Assembly: GCA_004794785.1 (NCBI GenBank)
Contig: SJOL01007097.1
Location: 95,380 to 159,379 of the forward strand
Direction: 5' to 3'
DNA: 64,000 bases
Origin: Opisthorchis felineus
Taxonomy: Eukaryota > Platyhelminthes > Trematoda > Opisthorchiida > Opisthorchiidae
Both the position numbers and the translations under genes were made by a program. Every line of letters begins with the position of its first letter. Positions within the stretch are counted from its first letter, which is position 1. Shown piece after piece: positions 1 to 12,500 of the stretch. The notes beneath the pieces are model-generated. The model had not been told where the DNA came from and did not search any database. It saw only the letters and a program-made list of their open reading frames with translations.

Positions 1-10
1 TTTTTCACCG

Positions 11-235
11 TTGAGCCAGAAAACACACGGCGGGGACATGGTAAGAAGATTTTCAAGCTCAGAGCGAACACTTTTATCAGGCAAAATTTTCTCATTTCGT
101 GCAGTAGCTACGTGGAACGAGCTTCCTCCGACAGTTGTCCACGCTCCTTCTAGAATCCAGTTCAAAGCACTATTAGACACTTTCCTATGCGAGTCCTCGT
201 GCTGGCAAACATACTGCCCCGCGCTGAGAACTTAA
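11..235 (+). mobile_element. 3' end of a LINE reverse-transcriptase ORF (CR1/Jockey-like), fragment
   Basis: The frame from 11 ends in a stop at 233-235 and encodes a typical non-LTR retrotransposon RT C-terminus: an arginine/phenylalanine-rich stretch, then RAVATWNELPPTVVHAPS and FKALLDTFL. This matches the usual pattern of 'WN.LP..VV.A.S...FK..LD' near the end of CR1/Jockey-type pol proteins. There is no in-frame ATG at the left edge, so the element enters from outside the window or is truncated. It is a different family from the RTE-like pieces inside SF3B4. It ends only 195 bases before the SF3B4 start codon. Family assignment is from memory of motifs, not a search. Confidence 0.6.
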
Positions 236-429
236 GGAGCGGTGCTACACCCTTTTTTCGCTTGTGCCTTTCAGGTGAATGACAGCCGCTGAACGACAAG
301 AACAAAACCGACCCGGGAAACTTGGGCAAAATCCTCGACCCTATGTATCAATCCGTGAATCTGTGACTCCGTGAATCTTCGCAGAGTTTCAAGGTCACAG
401 TGTGGATACGCCCTATCACTCAAAGAGCG
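236..429 (+). promoter_or_regulatory. SF3B4 5' flank with a splice-acceptor-like site
   Basis: This short stretch separates a LINE fragment from the SF3B4 start codon. It contains a pyrimidine-rich run ending in CAG (about 250-274, CCTTTTTTCGCTTGTGCCTTTCAG-like). That is a good 3' splice site 155 nt before the ATG. In a flatworm it could be a spliced-leader trans-splicing acceptor or the acceptor of a 5'-UTR intron whose first exon lies outside the window. No TATA box is evident. What is seen is only the site; its use is inferred. Confidence 0.4.
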
Positions 430-593
430 ATGACGGTCGGTGGTGTCGAGGAGCGTAATCAGGATGCCACGATATATGTGGGTGGACTGGATGAAAAAAC
501 TACCGAATCCATACTTTGGGAATTGTTTCTTCAGGCGGGCCCCGTAGTGAATGTTCATATGCCAAAAGATCGAATTACCATGCAACACCAAGG
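430..593 (+). CDS. SF3B4: SF3B4 exon 1
   Basis: Encodes residues 1-54 plus two bases of a glycine codon: N-terminus and the first half of RRM1, ending ...MQHQG. The donor is CAAGG|GTTAGT. The split GG|A codon is completed by exon 2, restoring the universally conserved QHQGYGFVEF. Confidence 0.95.
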
Positions 594-3500
594 GTTAGTT
601 CAAATGCCTTATGTGATGAGACCATTCCAGTTGGAATTTTGACCTGAATAGGGAATATTAGGACGTATTGTTGAGTATTCTGTTAAGTTTTGGTACTGCC
701 AATGCAGACCACTCCATCCAGATGCGTATTTGAGTTTGGGCCGTGTGCGTCTCTCCCCAGTAAACACATGGCCAACGGTTGACCGTCGATCGACGACCTC
801 TCCTTTCTTTTCCCAACCTGTTTCAGCGTGAGGGATATTTACACTCCTGTAAGACTATTTTCAGTACATTGCATTCATATTCCAGAATAAGATTATTCCG
901 TGTGATTTTCTTGTCAGGGTAGTTTGGATGAAGTTCTCAGTTTTGTGCATTCTTGATCCGCTGGGGGAATATCACATGTTGATATTCCTTCTTCGTGGTG
1001 GGCTAGTGTCGATGTTCCATTCTGGCCCGTTGGGTTCTTCTGGAGAGCGTGTTTGAAGGGGGCCAGCTGAAATGTTCAACCCACCGCTCAAGACGACTAT
1101 TTTGCGGGTAAATTGCCGTTCCACCTTTTCCCAGATCGTTTCGCTGACGCCTGTCCTCTTCTGGCCAGTTAACTGGACCAGCTAAAATATGGTACGGCTT
1201 TCTTCTGCAGCGAAAACCTTGTCCAGCTGTTAGGCCTTCACAATCCAACGTTTACTGTCATTCTTCGGACTCTTCATTATCCGGTGTTTGAGAGATATGC
1301 ATGTGCCATCAGTCGTTCGTTGCGGGTGTGGCTTTTCTGACAGAAATAAGGTCTGCTGATCTGGATGATATCCGGTGTTTATTTAGTCGAGTCAGGTTCC
1401 AGTCGGTTTGGGAGGGAGTGAGGGAGAAGGCCGGTGAGCGGCCAGTGAGCCATTCGGTGTAACCCTCAGGATCTTTGGAGCATTGCAGTACGGCAGTGAA
1501 GCATCACTGTCAACACCGATGTTGCTGCCTCTGATGATAATGGTGCATTGAAGCCCGACCACCACTACAAGGTGTCACCTTTAGGCCAGCACGATTATGG
1601 AGAGTTGGTGCGGGAGGCAGCGTTGTAGCTGGAGGAGCCAATTAAGTTTGACCGCAATCTAAGTTCTGTTGTGACATTGCTAAACTCACCAACATTTCGT
1701 GATCTCGCAACTTAGATTCAGGGTCAGTAGTTGTATTAGCTCTGACGGAAATGTGTCTGATGAAGTCAGTGCGAGAATCTCAAAGGCTCGAATCACGTTT
1801 GCTAATTTGCGTCACTTGTGGCGTCAAAAAGGCATATCACTAGATCTTAAGGGTCGCGTGTACCAGACTACAGTAAGGGCTGTGTTGTTGTAGGGGTGCG
1901 AGACGTGGCCTCTGCGGACAGATGATGTGAAGCGTCTTCAGGTATTTGACCCCCGATGCCTCAGAAGCGTGGCTGGTTTTGGATGGCGTCAGCGTGTTAG
2001 TAACGAGGTGATTAGAAAACGGGTGTTTGGTTGGGCGGCAGATATTTCAATCGGGGAAAACATCCAGCATCACCGACTACGATGGCTTGGTCATGTGCTA
2101 CGGATGCGGAAATACCGTCTACCGAGACGGGTGTTGTTCTTCGTGCCTCCTTCAGAATGGCGCAACCCGCGAGGTGGACAACGCATGACTTGGCAGAAGG
2201 GCGTGAAAGAGATCACGAAGAGTTTGGGTGTTGTCGGTGTTGTGCGCCTTCCAGGATGGGGTCCCCGTGACCCCACCTGTGCTTGGCTGGAGACGTTGCA
2301 AGAAATGGCGGCTTATCGATGTCAGTGGCGTTCGTGCTGTCAGTTTCTTTCCAGATTGTCTGATTGAGCGCTTGGAGGTGTAGGCACCTCAGAATGCTTG
2401 ACATAAGCCAGCACTAGGTCCCCTCCCTCACCCATTCTTTTCCTCTTTTCACTCGAGGGCTTTGAATTTATTTAAACGAACCTTATGGTTGTACGGCAGT
2501 GAAGCATCAGTGTCAACACTGATGTTGCTGTCTTTGATGATGATGATGATGATGATGACCCTTGTCTCAGTCTGCGCCACTGTGCACCTGATATCTGTTT
2601 ATTTGGACGGGATCGAGGGTAAGACTGGTGGTGTCGGTTCATTCTTTCCAGTCTGTTTTGCTTTTTAGGTGTTCATATTGTATGCCTCTAAACGCCTGAA
2701 TTGTGGTTAACGGGATAGCATTCCAACGGCATTTTTCACGGATTCACTGTCCTAGAGAAACAGTGCAACCTAGAGAAGGTGCTACTTTTTCGTTCTAGGC
2801 TTCCACGGCTTGTATAGATGCTCTGTCCTGTGAGTTGCGTTCGTCAATTTTTGGACCCTTCTACCGAAAGCCTGCGCAACGCCTAGACAACACTCGTGCA
2901 TTCGAGAGTGAATACTCATTCAGGAATGCAGCGTGCCCTGTTCATTTATAGAATACATCTGGTTGTGGTGTATTCAACTTTCTAGTTATCGGCATGACCT
3001 AAGATCATAGCACGCTCGTACACCGTATTCAATTAACGGTCAAATGAGCATTTCCAGGAGCCTTCCCATCGCCTCTTGTTCGAGGCAAGGTCGACCGACG
3101 GAGAGCTCAACACGAACGATGTCATTTGGAAACCATGTTAGAGATGTATTTCTTCGCCTTCCGGTCAAGCCTCACACTTCCAAGTCGCGGCAGTTTACCA
3201 TTCATAAGGACTGGACTACCGGATATGGAGTTTAGGAACCTCATGTGTGTACATTATAAATATTTATGCATTTATGTATGTATGTATGTGCGTTGTTTTC
3301 TTTCATCCCCCAAGACACTCCAACCATCCTATTATTATGATCTATCGTCGATGACATAGATTATTTTAAGCCCGGTTTCTACCGAAATGATGTGCTCGGC
3401 ACGTTCATCTACTCAGAGTGGCTGCGCAATTCTAGACAGACCCATGGCACAAGCATGACAAAGTCTATCAAGGACTGGGTGTGCTCTGGTGCAGCGCGGT

Positions 3501-6500
3501 TCATACCGCTTTATGGGCAAGAAATATCACTAGCAATTACAGGAGATGCAGTACTTTTCGCCGACAATGAAGTATTGCTTGGGTTGAACACTGATGTTTT
3601 ACTGTCGATGATTACTTTGTACTGCTGTTCGATCGAGGTTTCCTGTGCATTTTGCTCTCAGTTGGATAATTGTGGGTAAAGTGATACTAACGCATACTGT
3701 CCTACAATGAGTGACTGGTGGCTTAGGATGACGCTGTGTCTGTTGGCTCCTGACAAACTCTAATTTTTAATTTCCCCAACTCCCGTCGTGCACTCCACGA
3801 AGTTTAGTGTCGGAAGTAAACTTGAGCTTCATGCCGAGTGTACTGTGGTTCTAGGCAGCACGATTTCATCTACCGATTATTTGGGAAGTAGATAACTACG
3901 CATTGCAAGCAGCAAAGGGTAGTAGTGAATTTTTTTATTGATGTACCGGTTTAAATCGGTCGCCGTGTGACGTTCGTTCATAACGAACGACGAGGTACCC
4001 GTGGTGCTACACGAATCCTGCCAAAGGCTTTTCTTCAAAGTTACACAACAGCCTAATCCCGGATTGTTGTATGTTCCATTGCTAAACCCGGTTCATGAGA
4101 GTAACTAAGTAGAAAACAAATGGATTTACGTTGGAGCATATTTTGATCCCCTCAGTTATTCCATTCATCGGGGGCAGCGTCAGTTTCGATCGGTTTTTAT
4201 ATGCCAGGTCTGCTTCCAAAGCGCCCGCCTCAGGAACATGTGTATAGATCAAACTGACAAGAAATTCTTTTAGCGGAAAACAGCCACATTTATGGTATTC
4301 GTAGGAATTTCTAACGTATGCGGTTGGTTCTGGGATGTCCGGTAGAGATTTCCAACTTATGCGAACCATCACCACTAACCTCTGGTCCTGTGGGGACACC
4401 TGTCTTTCGAATTTCTGTTACTAATTCCGGTTGGACGGTACTTTCAGAACGCAACTGATATCAATTGACTTGCCTCAGTTGGTTAATCGCAGATGTTAAA
4501 TGCCTAACAACCTCATTATTGGCGTGATTGCCTCATTATTAGCTATCCGTAAGGTCCGTAAACTAGATATTGTGTGATCTGTAAGCTCTTGCTGTTATGA
4601 CGAAGGCAGCGCAAAACTTGCCCATTCTTTTGGTCGCGCTGTCATTCTATCTGCTTTAAGCATTTCACCTTCTTGCTCCTACTGGTGCAGTATTCGGTGC
4701 TCCTGGTTATCTGTATTTCAGGACTATGACCGGCTGCATTTATAGCTCCTCTGATTTCCTTTAAAGAATTTTTTTGAAACAGACCCAACTGTTTATTCCA
4801 CTCTTACAACTCCTACTTCATGCACTGTTCAATTCCTCTTCTAAAAGGTGACGCTTCCACTGATTGGTACTTTACTACACTTCAGTAACTAGTAGATGGT
4901 TCCCCTTCCTGTGTAAGCTTGCTGGAACACTGGTTCTTAGAAAGCGACTTTTCGAACTTGTCTATCCTTGCATTGTTGACCTCGGGCCGACTTCACGTCC
5001 GTCGCCTTGATGCTGAGAAACTCGAAATATTCAGGCGAGGGCGCGGTCTGGGAATTGTGGTTAAGGCGGCCTGCCTGACGGTGGATATCAGATAAACGCT
5101 GGATGCGGAAATGAATTGTCTGTTTAAGGACTGACTTGGTCGTTGAGAGGGTTTAGGTGCAAAAGACCTACTGGATTGCTTAACCGGCGACGTGGGGACG
5201 CTCTTTTGCTCTAAGCGTTTTATTTTGAATGCACAGGTTTATTCATAATCTCATCAGTCGAACTTATTAACCTAATAATTTCCGTACACAATGTTTCGGG
5301 GGTTTTCGATCCACAATGGGTTATTCTGTCAGTTGAAAAGGTCGAATCCCCGTGTCTCCTAAAGCTCGACAAATCTGTCACTTGACCTGACAAAATTTTT
5401 CTTGAAAAGCGAGACGTTTCCTCGCACCAAACCCACCGCTCGCTTACTCAGGTGACGTTCTGTAGAGGGCAAGATGTTTGAGTCAGAGCTTACCCGTCTG
5501 ACAGAAAATGGGCACGCGAATTCAAACAATGGGCACGTGATAGATGCCACTTCCCACAGTGAAGGGGTTACGTCATCATTGGGACTACTTTAGCAGCATG
5601 GCAAAATACCTCGTCAAAGTGAGCGATGATCGTGAGAACCTTATAATTGCTAGCGATTCTAAAGATTCACTTGACTCATCTTGATGGCTACGAAGTACTC
5701 CACGTGGGTTGAAGCTGACTGAGGGGCATCCCACTAGCAATGAAGGGCAGCGGTAGCTGCATCATCGCCGATGACTGCGTCTCGATTTCCCCAACGCTGA
5801 GCTGGACCTGACGAATTTTCGTCAATTCTGTCTGGGGTAGACTTCCATGCACACTAGTTAGAGAGCGTAGTACCGCCCACGTCACTCCCAGTAATAAAGC
5901 GTTTTCACGCCCTTGTATTTGGCAGAATGTGAAGGTATGATAGTTGTAACATCTACGAAGTCTGATTCTTGCTTGGGTTGACGCTTCGTGTAGCGCCTTC
6001 ATTGGCGATGGAACTCGACTGAATGAAGACTGGCGGTCACTGTTTCAGGCATCCCTGCTTGCTGGCGCCTAAGTGTCGTGCGCTCGTTCCAGTTCGCCTA
6101 AATAGAGCCGCTGAATGAAAATAACCGAGTGGTAGAGAAAAAGGGACTTAGTGCTAGCTGATCACAGGCATTTTCAGAACGCACGTAGACAATTGGACTA
6201 GAATCTGACGGCGCGATATCTTTCTTTGTCGCCAATATCCATTCGAACCCAGATAGGATCACGAACTTTCTTTCTGGTCAGTGGCCTGCCGCAAGAACAC
6301 AAATCATGCATAACTTCTCACTCCTTCTGCCAAGGCTGACATGACCCACCTCTTGATTTTCGCCGCTCTGATTTTGGTATGACAAGCAATGCCTTGTTCA
6401 ATAGACGATAACTTGACATGCCAAGCACATGGCTGAAACACCGCAGCTTGTCGTATTTTCACAGGCAAGTTGCCTGATGCCTCTCCTGACCTGCTTTCCT

Positions 6501-9500
6501 GGTCACTCCATTACGATTTTGCGTTGCCGGTCTATTCCGACTCTAAGGTGCAGGTGATAAGAGTGCTGAAAAAGTTTAGATTCCTCAGAAGCCTTCGCAA
6601 TCTATGTAGTGACTTCGCCTGTCTCACCACCGTTTGGGCTAATGTAACCGATGTAGATGAGGCGTTCCACGGTCACCATTGTCACAGTGAATTGCAAAAC
6701 GCGTACCTAAAGACTATATCCTGCAGTATTACTCCACTTTTTGTAGATGCAAAGCACTTGCACAAATTAGGGATGGCTCCATTCAACATAGTTGTCACTC
6801 AGGTGCCTATCCCTCTTTTTCGAAAGCAAGAATATTGTCGTCTGCGCACTCCAGATCAACTGGGTTCCTACCCGCAGTTTTTTAAACACCGGCTTTCGGT
6901 GACCCCGCATCGTCTGCCTGATTGTTTCAGCAATCACGAAATACAGAAAAACAGCTAATGAACATCCTTCTCGGACGTCATCGATTGTAGGGAAGCTGCA
7001 AGAGAAGCCCGCGCACACACACGCTACTTGCCAGAAAAAACACTGGACGTTTTGGGTATATCCTGCTTAACAAGCGTTGTAAGATCCGGGTGGCTAAGGA
7101 TCCTACAGGACGATTGAAGCTATCGGACTATACTCAGTTCGTAGTTAGTAGGCAGTAGGAACAGACGGATGAGGGCAGTAGATGCTGTGTTGAGAACCGG
7201 CTCTATTTAAAAATAGATTAATAAGCATCGTGGATTAAGCAAAACGTACAACCAACAATAACGCAATCGGTAAGAGCTGAACAAGGGGCAGTGAGGCAGC
7301 AGGACTTTGGATACGGGCGGTCAAGCAATGTAAATAGGCCGTGTACAAAGGTGACGGTTCAGGAGACAGTTATTACGTATGCAACGTAATGGAAATCAAA
7401 TCGAAATACGCGCATAGGTCTGTTTGAAACAAGATCTAAGCAAGCACTACCAGGTAAAGTGCAATAAGACAGTAATACAAAAATAGGGCTTCCGGGGAAG
7501 TCGAGTTGGCACAGCAGATAGTGCACCTGCCTGCCATCCGAGATGTTCCAACTCCCACCCCAGGCTGACCTGCTTCTCCGTCGGAACAGACACTCGAAAG
7601 TGGGTAGAGTTGACGCGGAATTCCAAACAAAGACGGACGGGCGGCAAAATCTCAACATTAGTAACTAGAGGGTAAGCAGATCTTAAGCGGAAGCAAAAAC
7701 CCAGGCGAAGAGCGACAGGGAAGCAAAACGGCGTTATAATAAACAGGCGTAGGTCATGCCGCTCATGAGTAGTCAAACAAATAGGGAGAATAACCGCTGG
7801 CTGCCGTTGATTCGCAGGAGGAATCAACAGGCGTGTTTAGAGGTACAGCTCAGTTAACATAAAACAGGATGCGGTTACTCCTGAGGGAAATTCACTTCGC
7901 TTTTGGGCTTGCTTGGGTCTCTTCTGGTGGCTGTAGCAAATTGCTTAACAGTTTTCACCCTTCAACGCCGCCCTTCGCGAAGAAATTGTAGCCTACCGTG
8001 GTGTGACGGTTTGCGCGCATCCGTGATCCACTGTGCTACAGTGAGGACTGTCCGTGCTGCACTTGCAGTCTCACCCCAGGTTGTTCATTCGTTAGAGGTC
8101 TCATTAACACAGTCTCCTGGTCATCCGGGATAGGAGTTGTAACGTATATCACGAGTCGCTCTTTAATAACTGCGGTCTGTCGACGTATTGTGCCGGAAAC
8201 CGCCGGCTTGTGGCCAGGCTTTTTGGTCAGGAGCTTAGTTTGCGGTCTGTAATCTTCCTGTTGCCTAGGTTTGGGCGCCCCGGCAGTCTTTCAGCCCGCG
8301 TATCAGATCGCCGTATTTTTATTCCTAAAGAAGAATGTTTAAATCGTTCGGCTGAAAACCTTAAACAACAATTCACTTGCAATTGCCCAGTCGGGTTCCC
8401 TATCCGCAATGTCACTCTGGACAGTGAACTTAGAACCTCTGACAGATTCAAAAGTACGCGAATGCCTCGCCTCCCTCAATCGTCAATAAGCCGGTGATCC
8501 TGATAACTTCCCGTCCCACTGTCTGAGGATGGAGGTGAAATCCTAAGTCGATGGTTGTCTAACCTTGCCTCTGTCAGGGTGAGAAAGACCGTCCCAACCA
8601 GCTGGAATGAGTCAGTAATGGTGCCCATTTTCAAAAAGTTACTCGCACTGGATGTGGCAACCACAACAACATGCGTATAGGTGCCCTACAATCTTGTTGA
8701 CTTGACTTGACTTCAAGGGTGTGTTCGATTCTGCCGCTTGCGCAACAGGGTATGCCCCAGAAGTTCATGAACATCGTGTGCTGCTTGTATTCACGTATCC
8801 GTGGTTGCGTGGGACTGTACGGTCTGGTCTCCAAAAACTTTCTTACAAGCGGTGGTGTCCTCACTTTTGTTTAATTTTGTTATTGATGAAGTAACGAGGT
8901 TAACGCTGGAAGATCTCCAAAACCTCGGTGTATACATCTCACCGGTCGAGAACCTTGTCAGCCTAGAGTATGCAGACGACGTTGTTCTCGCTTTAGAAAA
9001 AGAGCTGGAAGCGCAAGCATTTCCTGAAAAGCTGACCAAGCTCATCCAGTCCTTTGGCATGTGCTTCTCGCCCACAAAATGCAAAGTTATGCTGCAGCGT
9101 GGGATGTATTGTTGTGGCTGCGAGACTTCGCCACTTCGGGCGAAGGTTGTGAGACATCTTCAGGTCTTTGACCACGGAACTGCTGGTATCAGCCGGAATC
9201 AACGACTTATCCCCGGGTTTTGGACGCCTGAGCGCCTCGGATGTTTGGTAGGTGGTAGCACTGGGTCCCTCTCCCTGTCCCGTTTTTCCTTCTATTACAA
9301 GGCTCATTTCAAATAAATTGACATGGTTTTACGTCAGCGAAACACCAGTGTTCTCATCTGGTGTTGCTGTCAGCGATGATGATGATGATGTCCTGGCGTG
9401 CTGCACTCAGAAAGACGCTACCGCTGATGCTTCACACCTTGCTCTTCCACGCACTTCTCCCTTCTCAACCCTGTCAGTAATACTCCCCTCGTGGGCCCGT

Positions 9501-12500
9501 CCTTTAGGACTAGTGATCGCGTGCGTCTTGCACCCACTCCAGCCGCGAGGTCTGCGCTTCAGTCAGCACCGGCAACCTCAGGCACCTTGAAATCGATATT
9601 TAAGCTTTGACACCCGGCTTGTCTGGCCGTCCTTAATGTTTACACTCTGAAACAGACATGGGAACTGTCTACTCTTTCTGGCATACTCGACTGTATGCTA
9701 CGTACTGCAAACGATTTCAGGATTCAAGCACAACCGTTGGGTTAGCCGACCCATTACTCTCCCCTCGCTTCCGCCTGCTCACCTCCGGTGATCGGGATAC
9801 CACGCAGGATCGTTATAAGGCACCGAGCGGAAGGGCATCTGCGGAAACGACACACTACACTACACTACACGCCACCGCTACATCTACCGCTCCGCGTCCG
9901 TTATTCAGTTTTCGTTCTGTTTTCATTGCAATCCTGATCGTATGAACTCTGTGGCAGGTGGACCAACGAACTACCACCAGGTCTTCCCCTCGCCCATTCT
10001 TCTTTTCATGCTGATGCTTTAAGTTTAATTAAATAAGTTATGTAGTTGTACGGTGGTGAAGCATCTGCGTCGACACTGAAGTTGCTGTCTCTGATGATGA
10101 TGCTGTCTGATCAACTAGCTGCTCTTGTGCGTACTCTGGATACTTCATCGATTTACCTCTGTTGCATCTCTCTCGAATACAAGATCCTGGTACAGTTGAA
10201 CTTATGGCACCCTCTCTGTCTAGAGGCTACAAACTACGAACTTTGGGCGAATTGTGCTGATATGGCCCCAAGTTCGCGAGTTCGTGCTTCGTCACTCGAA
10301 TGGGTAGCTGTGAACAACCGACTCTTTGCTGTCCGACTTTCGACTTCGCTAAAAGCCCTTCCTAATCAAAATGCTGAACCCTGTTTTTTTTTATCGTGCC
10401 CAACGAATCCTAGTTTTGATCTATTGGAAGACATCTACCGAGAACTGATCGCCCTCTTGTCCACCACGAAGAGCTCGGATATAGTCAAAAGAGGGTTTCA
10501 ATACGCAGGTAGAACGCCTCAGTTCATCGAAAACACGCCTTGGTGGCGGTTGGTGGCAAAACGCAGTGGTAACGTTGAACGTCTTGAAACTCTTACTGAT
10601 AACTACTTGTGTCTCAGCAGTACTGGGTTTAGACGCAGTGCGCACTGCTGTGTTATATGGCGTCCTCGACCGCTGATTGGTCTTTTATTTAAATTGATCA
10701 CATCGCCACCACCGCCGATGGCGCGGTTCAGTTCTTGGCTGCCGATCGCTTTGGAATACACAGGTTGATTCTGACCGCGCCCTTGGTCGGCGCGCATTTT
10801 CACCGATTTTGCCCCGGTAAACCTTAGAGACGAACCCCCCTTTAGCAGTAGAAAGGCTTTGTCAGTCACAAGTTAGGGAGATCTACCACAGCTTACTATT
10901 CAATCGTAGGCGGCCTTCTCGGTGGGATGATATAACTACAGCGACACTGATTGTGGTTTTTCCGAGCACGTGCACCGAAGCCACTCGGTCTTGTTCCTTT
11001 ACTCGAGGCGCTATTTCTTCGGGCTCAATACAGATCAGCTAGGCGATCGATTAAACGACAGCTCAGACAGTCTGTCTATGGACAGGGAGGCATGGTGGAA
11101 CCAGAAAGTTCAAGTAATTGAGGTCAGTGCGGTTGTGAATGTACGGACCCTGATCCAGTTAATTCCATAAGTGATTCAATAAGATAATGTTGGGAACAAT
11201 AATTTAGTTAGCTCTCTACCCCTGTGCCTATTTCTTTCATTCCACCTGCTCATTTTGAGCCATGGTGTGTGAGTTTCGCCCCCCATTAGCTACTAAAGTG
11301 TTAGTATGCCTTTATGCATTGAACGTTATCGGACTACTAGGCTGGATGTGATTTCCCAAACGCTATTCAGCGATGGAGAGGATTGGTAATGTTCCGCCTA
11401 GAATAGGTTGTTTGTACGTGTTTGAAACGAAAAGTTTGCGAATGAATTACTGTTAAATCATTTCCGCACATTGTTTCGCTGACACCCGTCTCTTTTGGCC
11501 AAACCAGCGCCAGCTGTAGCAGGGCGCAGTTGTTACCTACAGCGAAGGCTTTTTTCATATCCTGGGACTTCACAATCCACCGGCGCTCCCTGTCAGTTCT
11601 CAGGATCTTGATTATCCAGCTTTTGAGTTCAACTGATCTTTCGACCTATCTTTTTTACCAGCGTGATTGCGTTTCCAATAACCCTCTAGCCAGGTCGGCT
11701 CGATATTTCTGAGCTACTGAAACTCGCTGAAGTTGTTCGCCGGAATTGCTCTGCTTCGGCACGCGTGATGCTGAAGGGAAGCGAAGGATAACCGAGCCTA
11801 CACAATGGCATGATCGGAGTCAAGTTGCGTACCCCAGAAGGAGGGGCAGTTGGGGCTTTTCATCACTAACTGACAGCCACATGGTCCAACTGAGTCTATG
11901 GCTGGCTTACGGTTTGTGGCTTCCGAGTAACTCGGTTGGAGTACCGGCGCTGAAAGTTAATGCTAGCCAGCGACAGACATTTTTCAGCACATAAGTGAAT
12001 AATTCGTTGTCCATTATCCTTACGCTGAGCATGGACTCCTAATCCACCACTCAACTGTGTTACTTCCGGGCTTAATCATCCAACTTGGGCGTTCATTCAC
12101 GCATTAAGATGACTACTCGTTTTTCTTGCTGACCGAAGAACTGACATCTTGATAAACCCCCGTCCTCAGCTTCAGGGCTGCAGTTTCTCAGGGTGTATGC
12201 TGACACTACAAATCGTACAGCAGGAGGACGACTGTTTACTGTGATACGGTCCAGTAAGGCGCATTCAGTCCTGGGAGTCCCCATGTCATACCACCATCCA
12301 TCGTATCGGGATCACCAGGTACCCGAAGAGTGGAATGTGGAATATCTGAGCTTGTCCTAAGCGGCTTGAGGTGCACACCCGAAATGGGGTCCTGCACGAT
12401 GTTTTTGGAGACAGCGTACATCGACAGGTGGTTTCGGCAAGAGACGCCTGTTGCCCAATTTGACAGAGAGTATGGACGTTGAAGTTTAGTAAGAGGTTAT

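Noticed and set aside
6470..6958. 162-codon open frame in SF3B4 intron 1
   Set aside because: No recognisable domain, no splice or composition support, and a mixed-composition product; probably chance or an unrecognisable fossil.
11746..11994. Plus-strand 82-codon frame
   Set aside because: It is antisense to the decayed endonuclease part of the inverted LINE copy at 11.4-13.3 kb.
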